From: Ignavibacteriota bacterium | GTDB taxonomy: Bacteria; Bacteroidota; Ignavibacteria; Tepidaquicellales; OLB5 | Reading direction: 5' to 3' | DNA length: 49,893 bases | Assembly (NCBI GenBank): GCA_003820375.1 | Contig: RPQH01000025.1 | Coordinates: 1 to 49,893 of the forward strand | Part shown: one piece after another, positions 17,862 to 27,241 of the stretch | Position numbering within the stretch: the first letter of the stretch is position 1 | Layout of the letters: each line of letters begins with the position of its first letter | The notes under the pieces: generated by a model | The model's input: only the letters and a program-made list of their open reading frames with translations | Database searches by the model: none | What the model was told of the DNA's origin: nothing | Translations under genes and position numbers: made by a program

Positions 17862-19265
17862 TTACTTAATCAATAACATCTTTTTTATGTCGGAAAATTC
17901 CAACGATTCTAACCTGTAAAAATAAATTCCGCTGGCATAATTATTTGCATTAAACACTATTTCATGCTCTCCTGCCTGAATATATGAATCAACAAGCCGT
18001 GTTATTTCTTTCCCTGTTACATCAAATACTGTTATTTTGACATTTGCCGCCTTCGGTAAATTGTATGTTATTACAGTTGATGGATTGAAGGGATTGGGAT
18101 AATTCTGGTTTAATTTATAAGTTGAAGGAATTTCCTTTTGATTTGGTTTTACACCAATTAAAGAATAAGAAAATATCCCGGCTTTTGGTCCGCCATAAGC
18201 ACCCATGTCATTTCGTATTGTTCCTCTTGAAGGGTAACGGGCAAGCGTGGGATTTAAGCTGTCTGCACGGTCATTATAAACAGTACTTGAATCACCTTTA
18301 TCAACACACGGTGAATTAGCGGATAAAATATAATTTGTATCTGCAAACATGGGATTAACATCCATATTTCCCGCACCGGAGTATCCGCCCTGAACATCAC
18401 AGTAAACCACAGATGGACTTCCCCCCAATATCTGTGCTGAAGGTATGTTTCCCCAGATTATGTTATTCCTTAATATCACATTGTTTGTGCCTGAAAACAT
18501 ATTAACCCCGCCTGTTCCTGCACTCGCTGAATTATTGGCAATTGTATTGTTCTCAATAATTTTTGGTGCAGCACCAAGATTATTATTTATCCATATACCG
18601 GCACCTGAGCCGTAACTTGTTGAACCAAAATTACCGTATATCAAATTATTTTTGATTATGACACCGGAATAATTTACTACTATCCCCGCACCATAAAGCC
18701 CTTTATTAAACATTATAACATTGTTCAAAATCCTGGGATTGCCGTCACCTAATCTTATCCCTCCGCCGCCTGCACTTGTAACACCACTGCCTGTAATAAC
18801 TGCTTCGTTAAATTTAATAATATTGTTTTGTATAATGGGAGATGAATAAGCAATTAAAATACCGCCGCCTTCAGTATATCTGCCTGCACCATGTTCATCC
18901 TGCCATTTTGTTCCCTTTCCGCCAATCAGCGTAAAACCCTGTAATACCGTAGTTGTATCTTCACCCGAACTGATTATAACACAGCTTGCGCTATCCGGCT
19001 GTACTGGTGTACTGCCGTTTATAACAGTGTTTTCAATTATTGCGGGATTATTGCTGATATAATACCTGCTTGTTACAACAATTTTCTTTCCGCGGAAATT
19101 GATGTTTTCCATATATGTCCCCTGTTCTACAAGTACAGTATCACCATTTACCGAAGCGTTAATTGCCGCCTGTATTGTTGAGTATGAACCCGGAACGTTT
19201 CTGATTGTTGAGTATATCGGGAGAGAGAATAAGATGAATACAAAAGTGATTAATATTTTATTCAT
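17862..19265 (-). CDS. T9SS-secreted right-handed beta-helix protein
   Basis: A 467-aa protein with an N-terminal signal peptide (MNKILITFVFILFSLPIYS). A long series of parallel beta-helix turns follows, with Asn-ladder steps such as IIQNNIIKFNEAVI, RILNNVIMFNKGLYGAG, VIIKNNLIYGNFG and IIENNTIANNSAS. The last 85 residues are a T9SS sorting domain (NQNYPNPFNPSTVITYNL ... GIYFYRLE ... KKMLLIK). Such sorting domains are removed or used for anchoring after export across the outer membrane. The opening PGSYSTIQAAINASVNGDTV is usual for pectate-lyase-like helices. Substrate or binding partner unknown. Confidence 0.9.
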   Translation of the reverse strand: MNKILITFVFILFSLPIYSTIRNVPGSYSTIQAAINASVNGDTVLVEQGTYMENINFRGKKIVVTSRYYISNNPAIIENTVINGSTPVQPDSASCVIISSGEDTTTVLQGFTLIGGKGTKWQDEHGAGRYTEGGGILIAYSSPIIQNNIIKFNEAVITGSGVTSAGGGGIRLGDGNPRILNNVIMFNKGLYGAGIVVNYSGVIIKNNLIYGNFGSTSYGSGAGIWINNNLGAAPKIIENNTIANNSASAGTGGVNMFSGTNNVILRNNIIWGNIPSAQILGGSPSVVYCDVQGGYSGAGNMDVNPMFADTNYILSANSPCVDKGDSSTVYNDRADSLNPTLARYPSRGTIRNDMGAYGGPKAGIFSYSLIGVKPNQKEIPSTYKLNQNYPNPFNPSTVITYNLPKAANVKITVFDVTGKEITRLVDSYIQAGEHEIVFNANNYASGIYFYRLESLEFSDIKKMLLIK

Positions 19266-19360
19266 AAATATTATTTTTAATTGTTAAATAAAAACTTACG
19301 ATGTATTATTCAATACTAACTTTATCATTATTCTTAGTATTCTAAGTTAATCAAATTTTA

Positions 19361-20251
19361 TTAATGCAGGTTGAAAATATCTTTAAAATCACTGCTGTTT
19401 ATCATTTTCTTTAATTCCAAAACAAAATCAGGTGATTTCTGGAACGGATGCTCTGAAAATTTTGCCTGACACATAGTATCCAAATAATTATTTAATACTT
19501 TTAATTTTTCACCTGCTGCATTTTCAACATTATAATAATAGTTTCTGTTAAACTTCAGGTTACCGGGGTTTACATAACCGCTATCGATTAATACTTTTGT
19601 TTTCTTTGTACAGCGGCAGGGATTTCTTTCATCAATTAAACCGCACTTGTTATTCATAAAGTTATACAGGTCTCTTCTTGCTCTCGATAACTTTTTCCTG
19701 AAATTATCTTTCGATATCTGCATGAGCTCACTGCCTATCTTATCTGTTACGCCCATAATACCTCCAAGGATGTAAATTATCCTTTGTTCCCTATCCATAC
19801 ATAACAGCATTCCAAACATACAGCTTACTTTAACTTCATCAACTAATATTTTCATGTCAACAGAGTAACTATTGGGGTCAGGCAAATCAAAATCAGGCGT
19901 GTTATCTATTGCTCTGCCATAATCAGCAAAATTGGACCTGTGCATTTGCTCACCGCGGCTTTTTTTCATGTTAAGCACATGATTTACAACTATTCTGTAT
20001 GCCCACGTCCTGAAACTGCTCCTTCCCTGAAATGAAGAAAGCTTTGTTATTATTTTAATCAGGACTTCCTGTGTGATATCTGCCGCTTCATCAGGATTAA
20101 ACACCATTCTAAGGGCAATGTTGTAAATCCAGTCCTGGTGGCGTCTTACAAGCGATTCCAGGGAGTCCCTGTCCCCTAGTACAGCTTCCTGTATCAGATT
20201 CTCATCTGTTTTATCAGTAGTGTATTTTTCCGAAAACGGGTTTATCATCAT
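19361..20251 (-). CDS. ECF-type sigma factor with cysteine-rich C-terminal extension
   Basis: A 296-aa sigma-70-family protein. Region 2 is NLIQEAVLGDRDSLESLVRR, DITQEVLIKIITKLSSF and FRTWAYRIVVNHVLN. Region 4 is REQRIIYILGGIMGVTDKIG with ISKDNFRKKLSRARRDLY. Beyond it lies an extension of about 100 residues beginning CGLIDERNPCRC, a possible metal- or redox-sensing site found in one ECF subgroup of this phylum. ATG 20251 is preferred over TTG 20269, because the TTG falls inside a TATTTTTG promoter element. No anti-sigma gene is adjacent, which suggests that the cysteine-rich tail may do the regulating. Confidence 0.88.
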   Translation of the reverse strand: MMINPFSEKYTTDKTDENLIQEAVLGDRDSLESLVRRHQDWIYNIALRMVFNPDEAADITQEVLIKIITKLSSFQGRSSFRTWAYRIVVNHVLNMKKSRGEQMHRSNFADYGRAIDNTPDFDLPDPNSYSVDMKILVDEVKVSCMFGMLLCMDREQRIIYILGGIMGVTDKIGSELMQISKDNFRKKLSRARRDLYNFMNNKCGLIDERNPCRCTKKTKVLIDSGYVNPGNLKFNRNYYYNVENAAGEKLKVLNNYLDTMCQAKFSEHPFQKSPDFVLELKKMINSSDFKDIFNLH

Positions 20252-20266
20252 CTTTATTCTTTTAGA

Positions 20267-20274
20267 CAAAAATA
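20267..20274 (-). promoter_or_regulatory. Possible -7 element (TATTTTTG) of the second ECF sigma gene
   Basis: The minus-strand TATTTTTG matches TAnnTTTG and lies 16 bp before ATG 20251. No convincing -33 element sits at the usual distance, so this is tentative. Confidence 0.4.
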
Positions 20275-20397
20275 ATCAATGAGTGTGACAGTTGTAAACA
20301 TGTTAAAGAGGTGAAAAATTGCAATCTCGTGATTTTCCCTATATTGCATAAAAAATACAGTATTTATCCGGGCTCGCAATTTATTAGCGGCTATCTG

Positions 20398-21153
20398 CTA
20401 TTTACTATTCTCGTCCTGAGCGGGGTCGAAGGATGCTAATTGTTTCTTATATTGATGTCTTGTTCTTACCTTTGCAAGCTGACGTTCTATAATTATATCG
20501 GCTAAGCTTGAAGGTATCTCTTCCGGATTTTCCATCATAAATATATCATGTACCTTTCCCTGGTCAACATCAATCCTGTATAAAATTTGCTGAAGCTTCT
20601 CGAGGTTTGAACTCATTAGATCCTTTATCTTCTGAGTTAATATTTTTTTTATTTCATCAAGTATGTATGGGTCGTGGTGTTCAAGCTTATCAGATATAAA
20701 CTTTTCTTCCTGCAGTTCGAAATTATTTGTCAGTACTATAAATGTATCTTTTATTACATCTTCTTCGCTGTTTCTTACATTTTCTTCAGTCTCTGTTTTA
20801 TAATCATCACCAAATATCATAAATTCTTTTACGGGATTTCCATTTATCAGATGCTGCTGAATAATTTTCTCAAGTACTTCGGGATTACATGAATGATACC
20901 AGACACCTTCAGGGTATACAACAGCGATAGGACCGCTTGTACAAATCCTGAGGCAATTAGCTTTTGTTCTGTATATACCGCCATTGCCTGTCAGGTTAAG
21001 CTCTTCGAGCCTGTTCTTCAAATAATTCCATGATTCAAGCCCTTGTTCCAAAGTGCAGCATTTAGGCTTTGTCTGGTCGGAACACAGAAAAATATGCCTT
21101 TTTATTTTATCTACTCCGCGTTTTTTTGCTTTATGCTCTGCTTTTTCATCCAT
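20398..21153 (-). CDS. Thioredoxin-like [2Fe-2S] ferredoxin with C-terminal helical domain
   Basis: Residues 17-110 form a thioredoxin-like [2Fe-2S] ferredoxin domain. Cys24, Cys32/33, Cys67 and Cys71 provide the cluster ligands, in [11 protein letters not shown] and [26 protein letters not shown] follows. After an acidic linker comes a helical domain of about 100 residues ([49 protein letters not shown]) that I do not recognise by name. The final [11 protein letters not shown] is encoded by what looks like an intergenic repeat read as coding sequence. The electron partner is unknown, and the gene stands alone. Confidence 0.82.
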   Translation of the reverse strand: MDEKAEHKAKKRGVDKIKRHIFLCSDQTKPKCCTLEQGLESWNYLKNRLEELNLTGNGGIYRTKANCLRICTSGPIAVVYPEGVWYHSCNPEVLEKIIQQHLINGNPVKEFMIFGDDYKTETEENVRNSEEDVIKDTFIVLTNNFELQEEKFISDKLEHHDPYILDEIKKILTQKIKDLMSSNLEKLQQILYRIDVDQGKVHDIFMMENPEEIPSSLADIIIERQLAKVRTRHQYKKQLASFDPAQDENSK

Positions 21154-21282
21154 GAGATTTTATCCTTAAATAATGTTACCCTTTTGTGGTTTCAATAACA
21201 TTCCTTACCAAATTTCTCTGCCAAGGCAGATTGGTAAAGAGAAATGCGTTAACACGTCTGTCTGCAACAGGTAGGGTTAACG

Positions 21283-21417
21283 CACTCCATACACTCAACA
21301 CACTCAACACACTCTAAAAACTCTAAATACTCTATACACTCAACACACTCAACACACTCAACACACTCAACACACTCTATACACTCAACGCACTCTATAC
21401 ACTCAACACACTCTAAC
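21283..21417. repeat. Tandem array of fifteen 9-bp units (CACTCAACA)
   Basis: Exactly 15 contiguous 9-bp units with consensus CACTCAACA and variants such as CACTCTATA, CACTCTAAA and CACTCAACG, with no indels between units. The array ends at 21417 and the stop codon of the pepF gene starts at 21418. No gene is visible between 21154 and 21417. Confidence 0.95.
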
Positions 21418-23112
21418 TTAGTTTCCGTTCAGTTTCACAGTATCAAGCCATTTCTCGATTTCTTTAACTATCGGTTTAATACTTCCTTCCTTGAATGGAG
21501 ATTCAAGGTTAGCAAGTTCTACCAAATTAAGAAATGACTGGCTTCCGCCTGCATTGCACAATCTTACATAATCACTTAATGCATTTCCCCTGTCTTCCAA
21601 TGATTTTTTCCAAAACTGGAATGCACAAATCTGAGCGAGGCAATAATCAATGTAATAGAAAGGCTGCATATAAATATGTCTTTGCTGCTGCCATCTGCCG
21701 CCTTTATTTAAAAATTCGTTATCTTCATAATCAAAATACGGCAAATATTTCTTTTCGATATCAAGCCAAGCCTGTTTTCTTTCCTGAGGTGTAGCATCAG
21801 GATTTTCATATACAAAATGCTGGAACTCATCAACAGTAACACCATAAGGAACAAATACCATTGAACCTTTTAAATGAGAATATTTGAACTTATCTGTTTC
21901 TTCAAGGAAGAAATTCTCCATCCACGGCCAGGTAAGATATTCCATGCTCATTGAGTGTATCTCGCATGCTTCGGATGTCGGGAAGTAATATTCCGGTATA
22001 TCAAAGAACCTGCTTCTGAATGCCTGGAATGCATGTCCTGCTTCATGTGTCAGAACTTCAATATCGCCTGCTGTTCCGTTGAAATTAGAAAATATAAAAG
22101 GACTCTTATATTTTTCAATAAACGTACAATAACCGCCTGTATCTTTTCCCTGTTTTGTAACAAGGTCCATCATTTCATTTTCAACCATGAAATTAAAGAA
22201 CTCGCCTGTTTCAGGAGAAAGCTCTTCATACATTTTTTTGGCATTTGAAACTATCCATTCGGGCTTGCCGTGCGGTTTTGCATTGCCATCGGTAAAATCT
22301 ATCGGCTGGTCATAATATTTAAATGAATCCAATCCAAGACGCTCTTTTTGCTTTTGCTTAAGCTTCAAGGTTAACGGCACAATGTAGTCCAGAACCTGTT
22401 TCCGGAATGCTGCAACCATTTCAGGATTATAATCTGTTCTTCCCATTCTTGCATAACCCATATCAACAAAATTTTTGTAACCAAGCTTCTTTGCCATTTT
22501 ATCACGTAGCTTTACAAGGTCATCATATATTTTATCAAACTTTTCTTCATTTTCAGAAAAGAAATTCCATTTGGCTTCATTTGCACGTTTTCTTACATCC
22601 CTGTCCGGTGACTCAAGGAAAGGATTTAAGCCGGAAAGATTTCTCTCTTCGCCTTCAAACATTATTTTAGCTGAAGCAAGCAGCTTAGAGTAATCTGTTC
22701 TCAGCTTATTTTCAAGCTTGAGATCTTCCACTATTTCAGGACTGAATGTTTTAATTGTCAAATCAGCATGGGCAAAAAGCTGTTTGCCCCATTTTTCTTC
22801 AAGTTGATTTCTGAATTTGGATTTAATAATAGCTTTGTAATAACCTGTAATTAATCCTTCATAAACAGGATTATTCAAATCAAAGAAATACTGTTCTTCC
22901 TCATTATACTTGTTGGTAGTTTCAATTGAATACCTGATGCTTGCAACAGTTGCATTGGTTTGAAATTCTACCCTGAGATTATTTATTTCTTTCATCGCTT
23001 CATCCTGTTCTTCGAACGTAGAAGCATTTTCAAATTTTGAAAGCAAAGCATTAAATTTTTCTTCAGTTGCTTTTATATCGGGTCTTTCGTATTTGATGTC
23101 ACTGAATTTCAT
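21418..23112 (-). CDS. pepF: M3-family oligoendopeptidase F
   Basis: A 564-aa cytoplasmic zinc peptidase that degrades short peptides. The active site LTHEAGHAFQAF has zinc-binding His356 and His360 and catalytic Glu357. The PepF-type N-terminal helical domain and the C-terminal IDYCLAQICAFQFWKKSLED region are present. Its length matches oligoendopeptidase F, which is shorter than the thimet-type enzymes. It lies 32 bp after typA on the same strand, so the two are probably one operon. Confidence 0.93.
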   Translation of the reverse strand: MKFSDIKYERPDIKATEEKFNALLSKFENASTFEEQDEAMKEINNLRVEFQTNATVASIRYSIETTNKYNEEEQYFFDLNNPVYEGLITGYYKAIIKSKFRNQLEEKWGKQLFAHADLTIKTFSPEIVEDLKLENKLRTDYSKLLASAKIMFEGEERNLSGLNPFLESPDRDVRKRANEAKWNFFSENEEKFDKIYDDLVKLRDKMAKKLGYKNFVDMGYARMGRTDYNPEMVAAFRKQVLDYIVPLTLKLKQKQKERLGLDSFKYYDQPIDFTDGNAKPHGKPEWIVSNAKKMYEELSPETGEFFNFMVENEMMDLVTKQGKDTGGYCTFIEKYKSPFIFSNFNGTAGDIEVLTHEAGHAFQAFRSRFFDIPEYYFPTSEACEIHSMSMEYLTWPWMENFFLEETDKFKYSHLKGSMVFVPYGVTVDEFQHFVYENPDATPQERKQAWLDIEKKYLPYFDYEDNEFLNKGGRWQQQRHIYMQPFYYIDYCLAQICAFQFWKKSLEDRGNALSDYVRLCNAGGSQSFLNLVELANLESPFKEGSIKPIVKEIEKWLDTVKLNGN

Positions 23113-23144
23113 TTTGTGAAACCTTTCTTTAAATGATTCTTTAA

Positions 23145-24965
23145 TTATTCTTTACCTGAAAATCTTTTATGCGCGGAAAGAATTGATTTCCTTAACCTGA
23201 TGCTCTTAGGAGTAATTTCGACTAATTCGTCTTCATTAATAAACTCAATCGCTTTTTCAAGCGTCATCGGAGTTACAGGTGTTAATATAATTCCTTCATC
23301 TTTGCTTGAAGCACGCATATTTGACAGCTTTTTGGGCTTTGTTGCATTTACATTCAGGTCATTATCCCTGTTATGCTCACCCACTATCATTCCTTCATAA
23401 ACCGGCTCTCCCGGGGTTGAAAACAGAATACCCCTGGGCTCTAAATTGAACAATGCATACCCGGTTGTCATTCCCTCTCTGTCAGAAACAAGGGAACCTG
23501 TTAATCTTAACGGAAACTCACCTCTGAATATTTCATATCCCTGCAGGTATGAGTTCATTATACCCGTACCTTTTGTATCTGTGAGAAATTCATTTCTGTA
23601 ACCTATAAGTCCGCGTGAAGGTATTGTAAATTCTAGGCGTACCCTGCCGGTACCGTGATTAACAAGATTAATCATTCTTCCCTTCCGCTGAGAAAGCTTA
23701 TCAGTTACTATTCCTACAAAGCTTTCTTCACAATCTATAAAAAGATGTTCTATTGGCTCAAGCTTTTTCGCGTCTTTTTCTTTGTAAATAACATGAGGCC
23801 TGCCTACGCTTAGCTCGTAACCTTCCCTGCGCATTGTTTCTATCAATATTGCCATCTGGAACTCGCCTCTGCCTTTTACAATAAATACATCCGGTGTTTC
23901 GCCTTCTTCAATTCTTAACGCAACATTCCGCAGTGTTTCTTTGAACAATCTTTCTTTCAGCTTTGCCGATTGCACATATTTACCTTCCCTGCCTGAAAAT
24001 GGTGATGTGTTAATTGAAAATGTCATTGATATGGTCGGTTCATCGACAGCAATTCTCTTTAATGCTTTGGGAGCATTTTTATTGCATATTGTATCACCGA
24101 TATGAACATCTTCAATCCCTGCAAGTATAATTATATCACCCGGGTCTGCCTGCTTTACTTCTTTAAGCTTTATGCCTTCATAAACCTGGAGCTTTGATAT
24201 TCTGAGTGGGATGAGACTGCCATCTTCATTTATGCAGGCTAGTTCATCATTGAAACTTGTAGTACCGTTGGCAATTTTCCCGATTGCAAGACGCCCTATA
24301 TAATCAGAATAATCAAGGTCTGCAACAAGCATCTGGAATGGCTCACCAGGGTCATATGAAGGAGCAGGAATTGATTTAATAATCTCCTCAAACAATGGCT
24401 GAAGGTCTGTGCCTTTTTCATCTGCCGAATGCTGTACAATACCTTTCCTGCCAATTGCATACAGTACGGGAAAATCTATCTGCTCTACCGTTGCATCAAG
24501 GTCCATAAATAAACCGTATATTTCATCCAGCACTTCTTTGGGACGGGCATCTTTCCTGTCAATTTTATTTATGACAACAATAATTTTCTTTTTTGACTCA
24601 AGTGCTTTCTTCAAAACAAATCTGGTCTGCGGCAGCGGACCTTCGGACGCATCAACAAGAAGAATAGCTCCGTCAACCATCATTAATGCACGTTCAACTT
24701 CGCCGCCAAAATCAGCATGACCGGGAGTATCAAGTATATTAATCTTAACATCATGCCAGAAAACCGAACAATTTTTTGCGGCAATAGTTATACCGCGTTC
24801 ACGCTCCAGGTCCATGCTGTCCATAACACGTTCTTCAACTTCCTGGTTCGCCCTGAAAATACCGCTCTGCCTGAACATGTGGTCTACCAATGTGGTCTTT
24901 CCATGGTCTACATGCGCAATTATTGCAATATTCCTTAACTTATCATTAGAAATCTGTCTCTTCAT
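23145..24965 (-). CDS. typA: Ribosome-associated GTPase TypA/BipA
   Basis: TypA binds the ribosome at the EF-G site and helps 50S assembly and stress or low-temperature growth. The 606-aa protein has G1 AHVDHGKTT (residues 17-25), the switch region RGITIAAKN, G3 DTPGHADF, G4 NKIDRKDARP, then domain II. The TypA-specific C-terminal part has GRGEFQMAILIETMRREGYE and PSRGLIGYRNEFLTDTKGTG. Length and motif order are standard. It is the upstream gene of the typA-pepF pair. Confidence 0.97.
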   Translation of the reverse strand: MKRQISNDKLRNIAIIAHVDHGKTTLVDHMFRQSGIFRANQEVEERVMDSMDLERERGITIAAKNCSVFWHDVKINILDTPGHADFGGEVERALMMVDGAILLVDASEGPLPQTRFVLKKALESKKKIIVVINKIDRKDARPKEVLDEIYGLFMDLDATVEQIDFPVLYAIGRKGIVQHSADEKGTDLQPLFEEIIKSIPAPSYDPGEPFQMLVADLDYSDYIGRLAIGKIANGTTSFNDELACINEDGSLIPLRISKLQVYEGIKLKEVKQADPGDIIILAGIEDVHIGDTICNKNAPKALKRIAVDEPTISMTFSINTSPFSGREGKYVQSAKLKERLFKETLRNVALRIEEGETPDVFIVKGRGEFQMAILIETMRREGYELSVGRPHVIYKEKDAKKLEPIEHLFIDCEESFVGIVTDKLSQRKGRMINLVNHGTGRVRLEFTIPSRGLIGYRNEFLTDTKGTGIMNSYLQGYEIFRGEFPLRLTGSLVSDREGMTTGYALFNLEPRGILFSTPGEPVYEGMIVGEHNRDNDLNVNATKPKKLSNMRASSKDEGIILTPVTPMTLEKAIEFINEDELVEITPKSIRLRKSILSAHKRFSGKE

Positions 24966-25150
24966 TTAAATATTTAATTTTCAATATAATTTACTAAAAT
25001 AATCTATTTTTGAGCAAAAGTTAAGTCATAAATTTTATTTAAAATTGTTGAATTTTCACTGTTTTTAAGGAACTTTGGTTTAATCAAAAAGATTTTAAAT
25101 TCAATGTTTTTTTGAAAAATGCACGATTTAACTATTTTATGGATGGTTTT

Positions 25151-26149
25151 ATGAAAAGCAATAAGATTATTATTTTTTTAATAGCAATATTTATTATTTC
25201 CTCTTTTTTTACCGCTTATATTTATTCACAAGAAAATGAACTGACAAATGATGATAAATTGCAGGTGATTGATAAACTGATATCAGAATTAAATAATGCT
25301 TATATTTTTCCGGATATTGCTTTAAAGATGGAGACATTTCTCCGTGAGAATTTAGATAATCAAAAATACAACAATATTTCTAATCCAACCGGTTTTGCTT
25401 CAGTATTAACAAGAGACCTGAGATTGATAAGCAGGGACAAACATCTTCATGTTGATTATTTTTCAGAACAAATACCAAAAGAAAAATCCGAACCAGAAGA
25501 ACTTACGCCTGTTGAGCTTGAAAGAATAAGGAACATGGAAGAATCGGAGAATTTTGGTTTCCATAAAGTTAAAATATTAAAGGGAAATATCGGTTATATT
25601 AAACTTACAAGCTTTATGAATCCTGCTCATGCAACTAAGACGATTGCAAACGCATTTAATACTATTTCGAACACAGAAGCATTAATAATTGACCTGAGAG
25701 AAAATGAAGGCGGAAATCCTTACATGGTTCAGCTTATTTGCAGTTATTTATTTGATTCAAGGATATTACTAAACAGCATTTACTGGCGAAACAGAAATAC
25801 AACGGATGAATTCTACACATTAAGCTATCTTGAAGGCAAAAGATATTTAGAAAAAAAAGTATATGTATTGACAAGCTCAAAAACCTTTTCAGCAGCCGAA
25901 GAATTTGCATATAATCTTCAGGCACTCAAGCGTGCAATTATTGTAGGTGAAACAACAGCAGGCGGTGCACACCCGGGAATTTTTGTTAAGCTTACGGATA
26001 ATTTCGGAATGTTTTTACCTACAGGAGTTTCCATCAATCCAATCACAAAAACCAACTGGGAAGGCACGGGAGTTATTCCTGATGTACTTTGCTTAGAAAA
26101 AGATGCTTTGAAATCAGCAAAAAAACACATACAAAATTTCAAAAAATAA
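25151..26149 (+). CDS. Secreted S41-family serine peptidase (first paralogue)
   Basis: A 332-aa protein. ATG 25151 gives a signal peptide (MKSNKIIIFLIAIFIIS...); earlier TTG and ATG starts only lengthen its N-terminus. An IRBP/S41 N-terminal helical domain (NAYIFPDIALKMETFL) is followed by the S41 core: GYIKLTSFMNP, ALIIDLRENEGG and the nucleophile segment TSSKTFSAAEEF with Ser247. The rest is GETTAGGAHP and a conserved TNWEGTGVIPDV end. No PDZ domain is present. The gene 1.1 kb downstream is a clear paralogue, and a MarR-GNAT regulator lies between them. The substrate is unknown. Confidence 0.88.
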   Translation: MKSNKIIIFLIAIFIISSFFTAYIYSQENELTNDDKLQVIDKLISELNNAYIFPDIALKMETFLRENLDNQKYNNISNPTGFASVLTRDLRLISRDKHLHVDYFSEQIPKEKSEPEELTPVELERIRNMEESENFGFHKVKILKGNIGYIKLTSFMNPAHATKTIANAFNTISNTEALIIDLRENEGGNPYMVQLICSYLFDSRILLNSIYWRNRNTTDEFYTLSYLEGKRYLEKKVYVLTSSKTFSAAEEFAYNLQALKRAIIVGETTAGGAHPGIFVKLTDNFGMFLPTGVSINPITKTNWEGTGVIPDVLCLEKDALKSAKKHIQNFKK

Positions 26150-26205
26150 ATTGAGATTTTAATTAAATTTGCTCACCCTTAAACTCACTTTTATTCTCCT
26201 TGAGT

Positions 26206-26237
26206 CTTGACAAATGGAAATTTATATTATATATTTG
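26206..26237 (+). promoter_or_regulatory. Bacteroidota-type promoter of the MarR-GNAT gene
   Basis: CTTG at 26206-26209, a 20-bp spacer and TATATTTG at 26230-26237 match the -33/-7 consensus. The palindromic operator starts 3 bp after the -7 element, where it could block polymerase. Confidence 0.85.
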
Positions 26238-26240
26238 CAC

Positions 26241-26260
26241 TTATATAAGTACTTATATAA
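26241..26260 (+). promoter_or_regulatory. Perfect 20-bp palindrome, likely MarR autoregulatory operator
   Basis: TTATATAAGT followed by its exact reverse complement ACTTATATAA. It sits over the expected transcription start, between the -7 element and ATG 26269. MarR dimers commonly bind such sites of about 20 bp in their own promoters. Confidence 0.85.
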
Positions 26261-26268
26261 ATAAAATT

Positions 26269-27234
26269 ATGCAATTTATTAAAGATTTAGAGGAATTAGC
26301 TTTCGGAACGCGACTAAAACTGTTTAATGAGCGTCTTACACAGGAAGGCTCTAAAGTGTACCAGCAGTTAAATATTGATTTTGAGCCAAGGTGGTTTACT
26401 TTCTTTTATTTGTTATATAAAAAAGCACCGCTGTCAATTACTGAAATATCAGCACAGCTTGGAATTACCCAGCCTGCAGTTACACAGCTTGCGGATATTC
26501 TGATAAAAAAGGGATTGATAGAAACAGTTAAGAATAATGGTGATACACGCAAAAGAATTTTAACACTCTCTGCACAGGGCAAAGAATTGATACCGGTTCT
26601 TCAGCCTGTCTGGGATGGATTTAATGATGCAACAAAAGATTTGTTTAATAAAGCAGGGTTTGATTTGATTCTAGTGCTGGACAGGTTAGAGCGTGCTCTT
26701 GATGAAAAAGATATGACTTCAAGAATACTTGATAAAGTAAAAGAAAAACAAAGTGAAGCGGTTGAGATATTCAATTATGAACCTGAGTATAAGGAACTTT
26801 TCCGGGATCTGAATTATGAATGGTTAAGAAAATATTTTTCAATTGAAGACAATGACAGGAAACTGCTTGAAAATCCTGAAGAGGAAATTATCAATAAAGG
26901 AGGCAATATTTTTTTTGCAAAAGTAGATAGTGAAATAGTTGGAACAGCAGCATTATTGAAACACCCTGATAATAGTTATGAATTAGCCAAGATGGCAGTA
27001 ACTGAAAAAGCACAAGGGCGGCAGATAGGAAAACGCCTTGCACTGGCTGCAATTGATTATGCCAAAAATCATAATGCAAAAAAAATAATGTTAGAATCGA
27101 GCAAGGAGCTTTCAAAAGCATTTAAATTATACCGGAAGCTGGGATTTGAACAGGTGCCTTATATGCCGGATGAAATCGTTAAATATAAACGAAAAACCAT
27201 CAAAATGGAATTAGATTTAAAAAACATTAAATAA
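26269..27234 (+). CDS. Bifunctional MarR-type regulator / GNAT N-acetyltransferase
   Basis: A 321-aa fusion. Residues 1-145 form a MarR winged-helix domain with the recognition region ITEISAQLGITQPAVTQLADIL and the wing KNNGDTRKRILTLSAQGK. Residues 170-321 are a GNAT domain with the acetyl-CoA motif QGRQIGKRLALAAIDYAKN followed by KLYRKLGFEQVP. This fusion is a known family, but its effector is unclear. ATG 26269 was chosen because the upstream in-frame TTG would place the promoter and operator inside the coding region. The downstream S41 gene starts 7 bp after its stop and is probably controlled by the same operator. Confidence 0.92.
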   Translation: MQFIKDLEELAFGTRLKLFNERLTQEGSKVYQQLNIDFEPRWFTFFYLLYKKAPLSITEISAQLGITQPAVTQLADILIKKGLIETVKNNGDTRKRILTLSAQGKELIPVLQPVWDGFNDATKDLFNKAGFDLILVLDRLERALDEKDMTSRILDKVKEKQSEAVEIFNYEPEYKELFRDLNYEWLRKYFSIEDNDRKLLENPEEEIINKGGNIFFAKVDSEIVGTAALLKHPDNSYELAKMAVTEKAQGRQIGKRLALAAIDYAKNHNAKKIMLESSKELSKAFKLYRKLGFEQVPYMPDEIVKYKRKTIKMELDLKNIK

Positions 27235-27241
27235 AAAAACT

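Noticed and set aside
21283-21417. Possible CRISPR array
   Set aside because: Units are 9 bp without spacers, and no cas gene is present.
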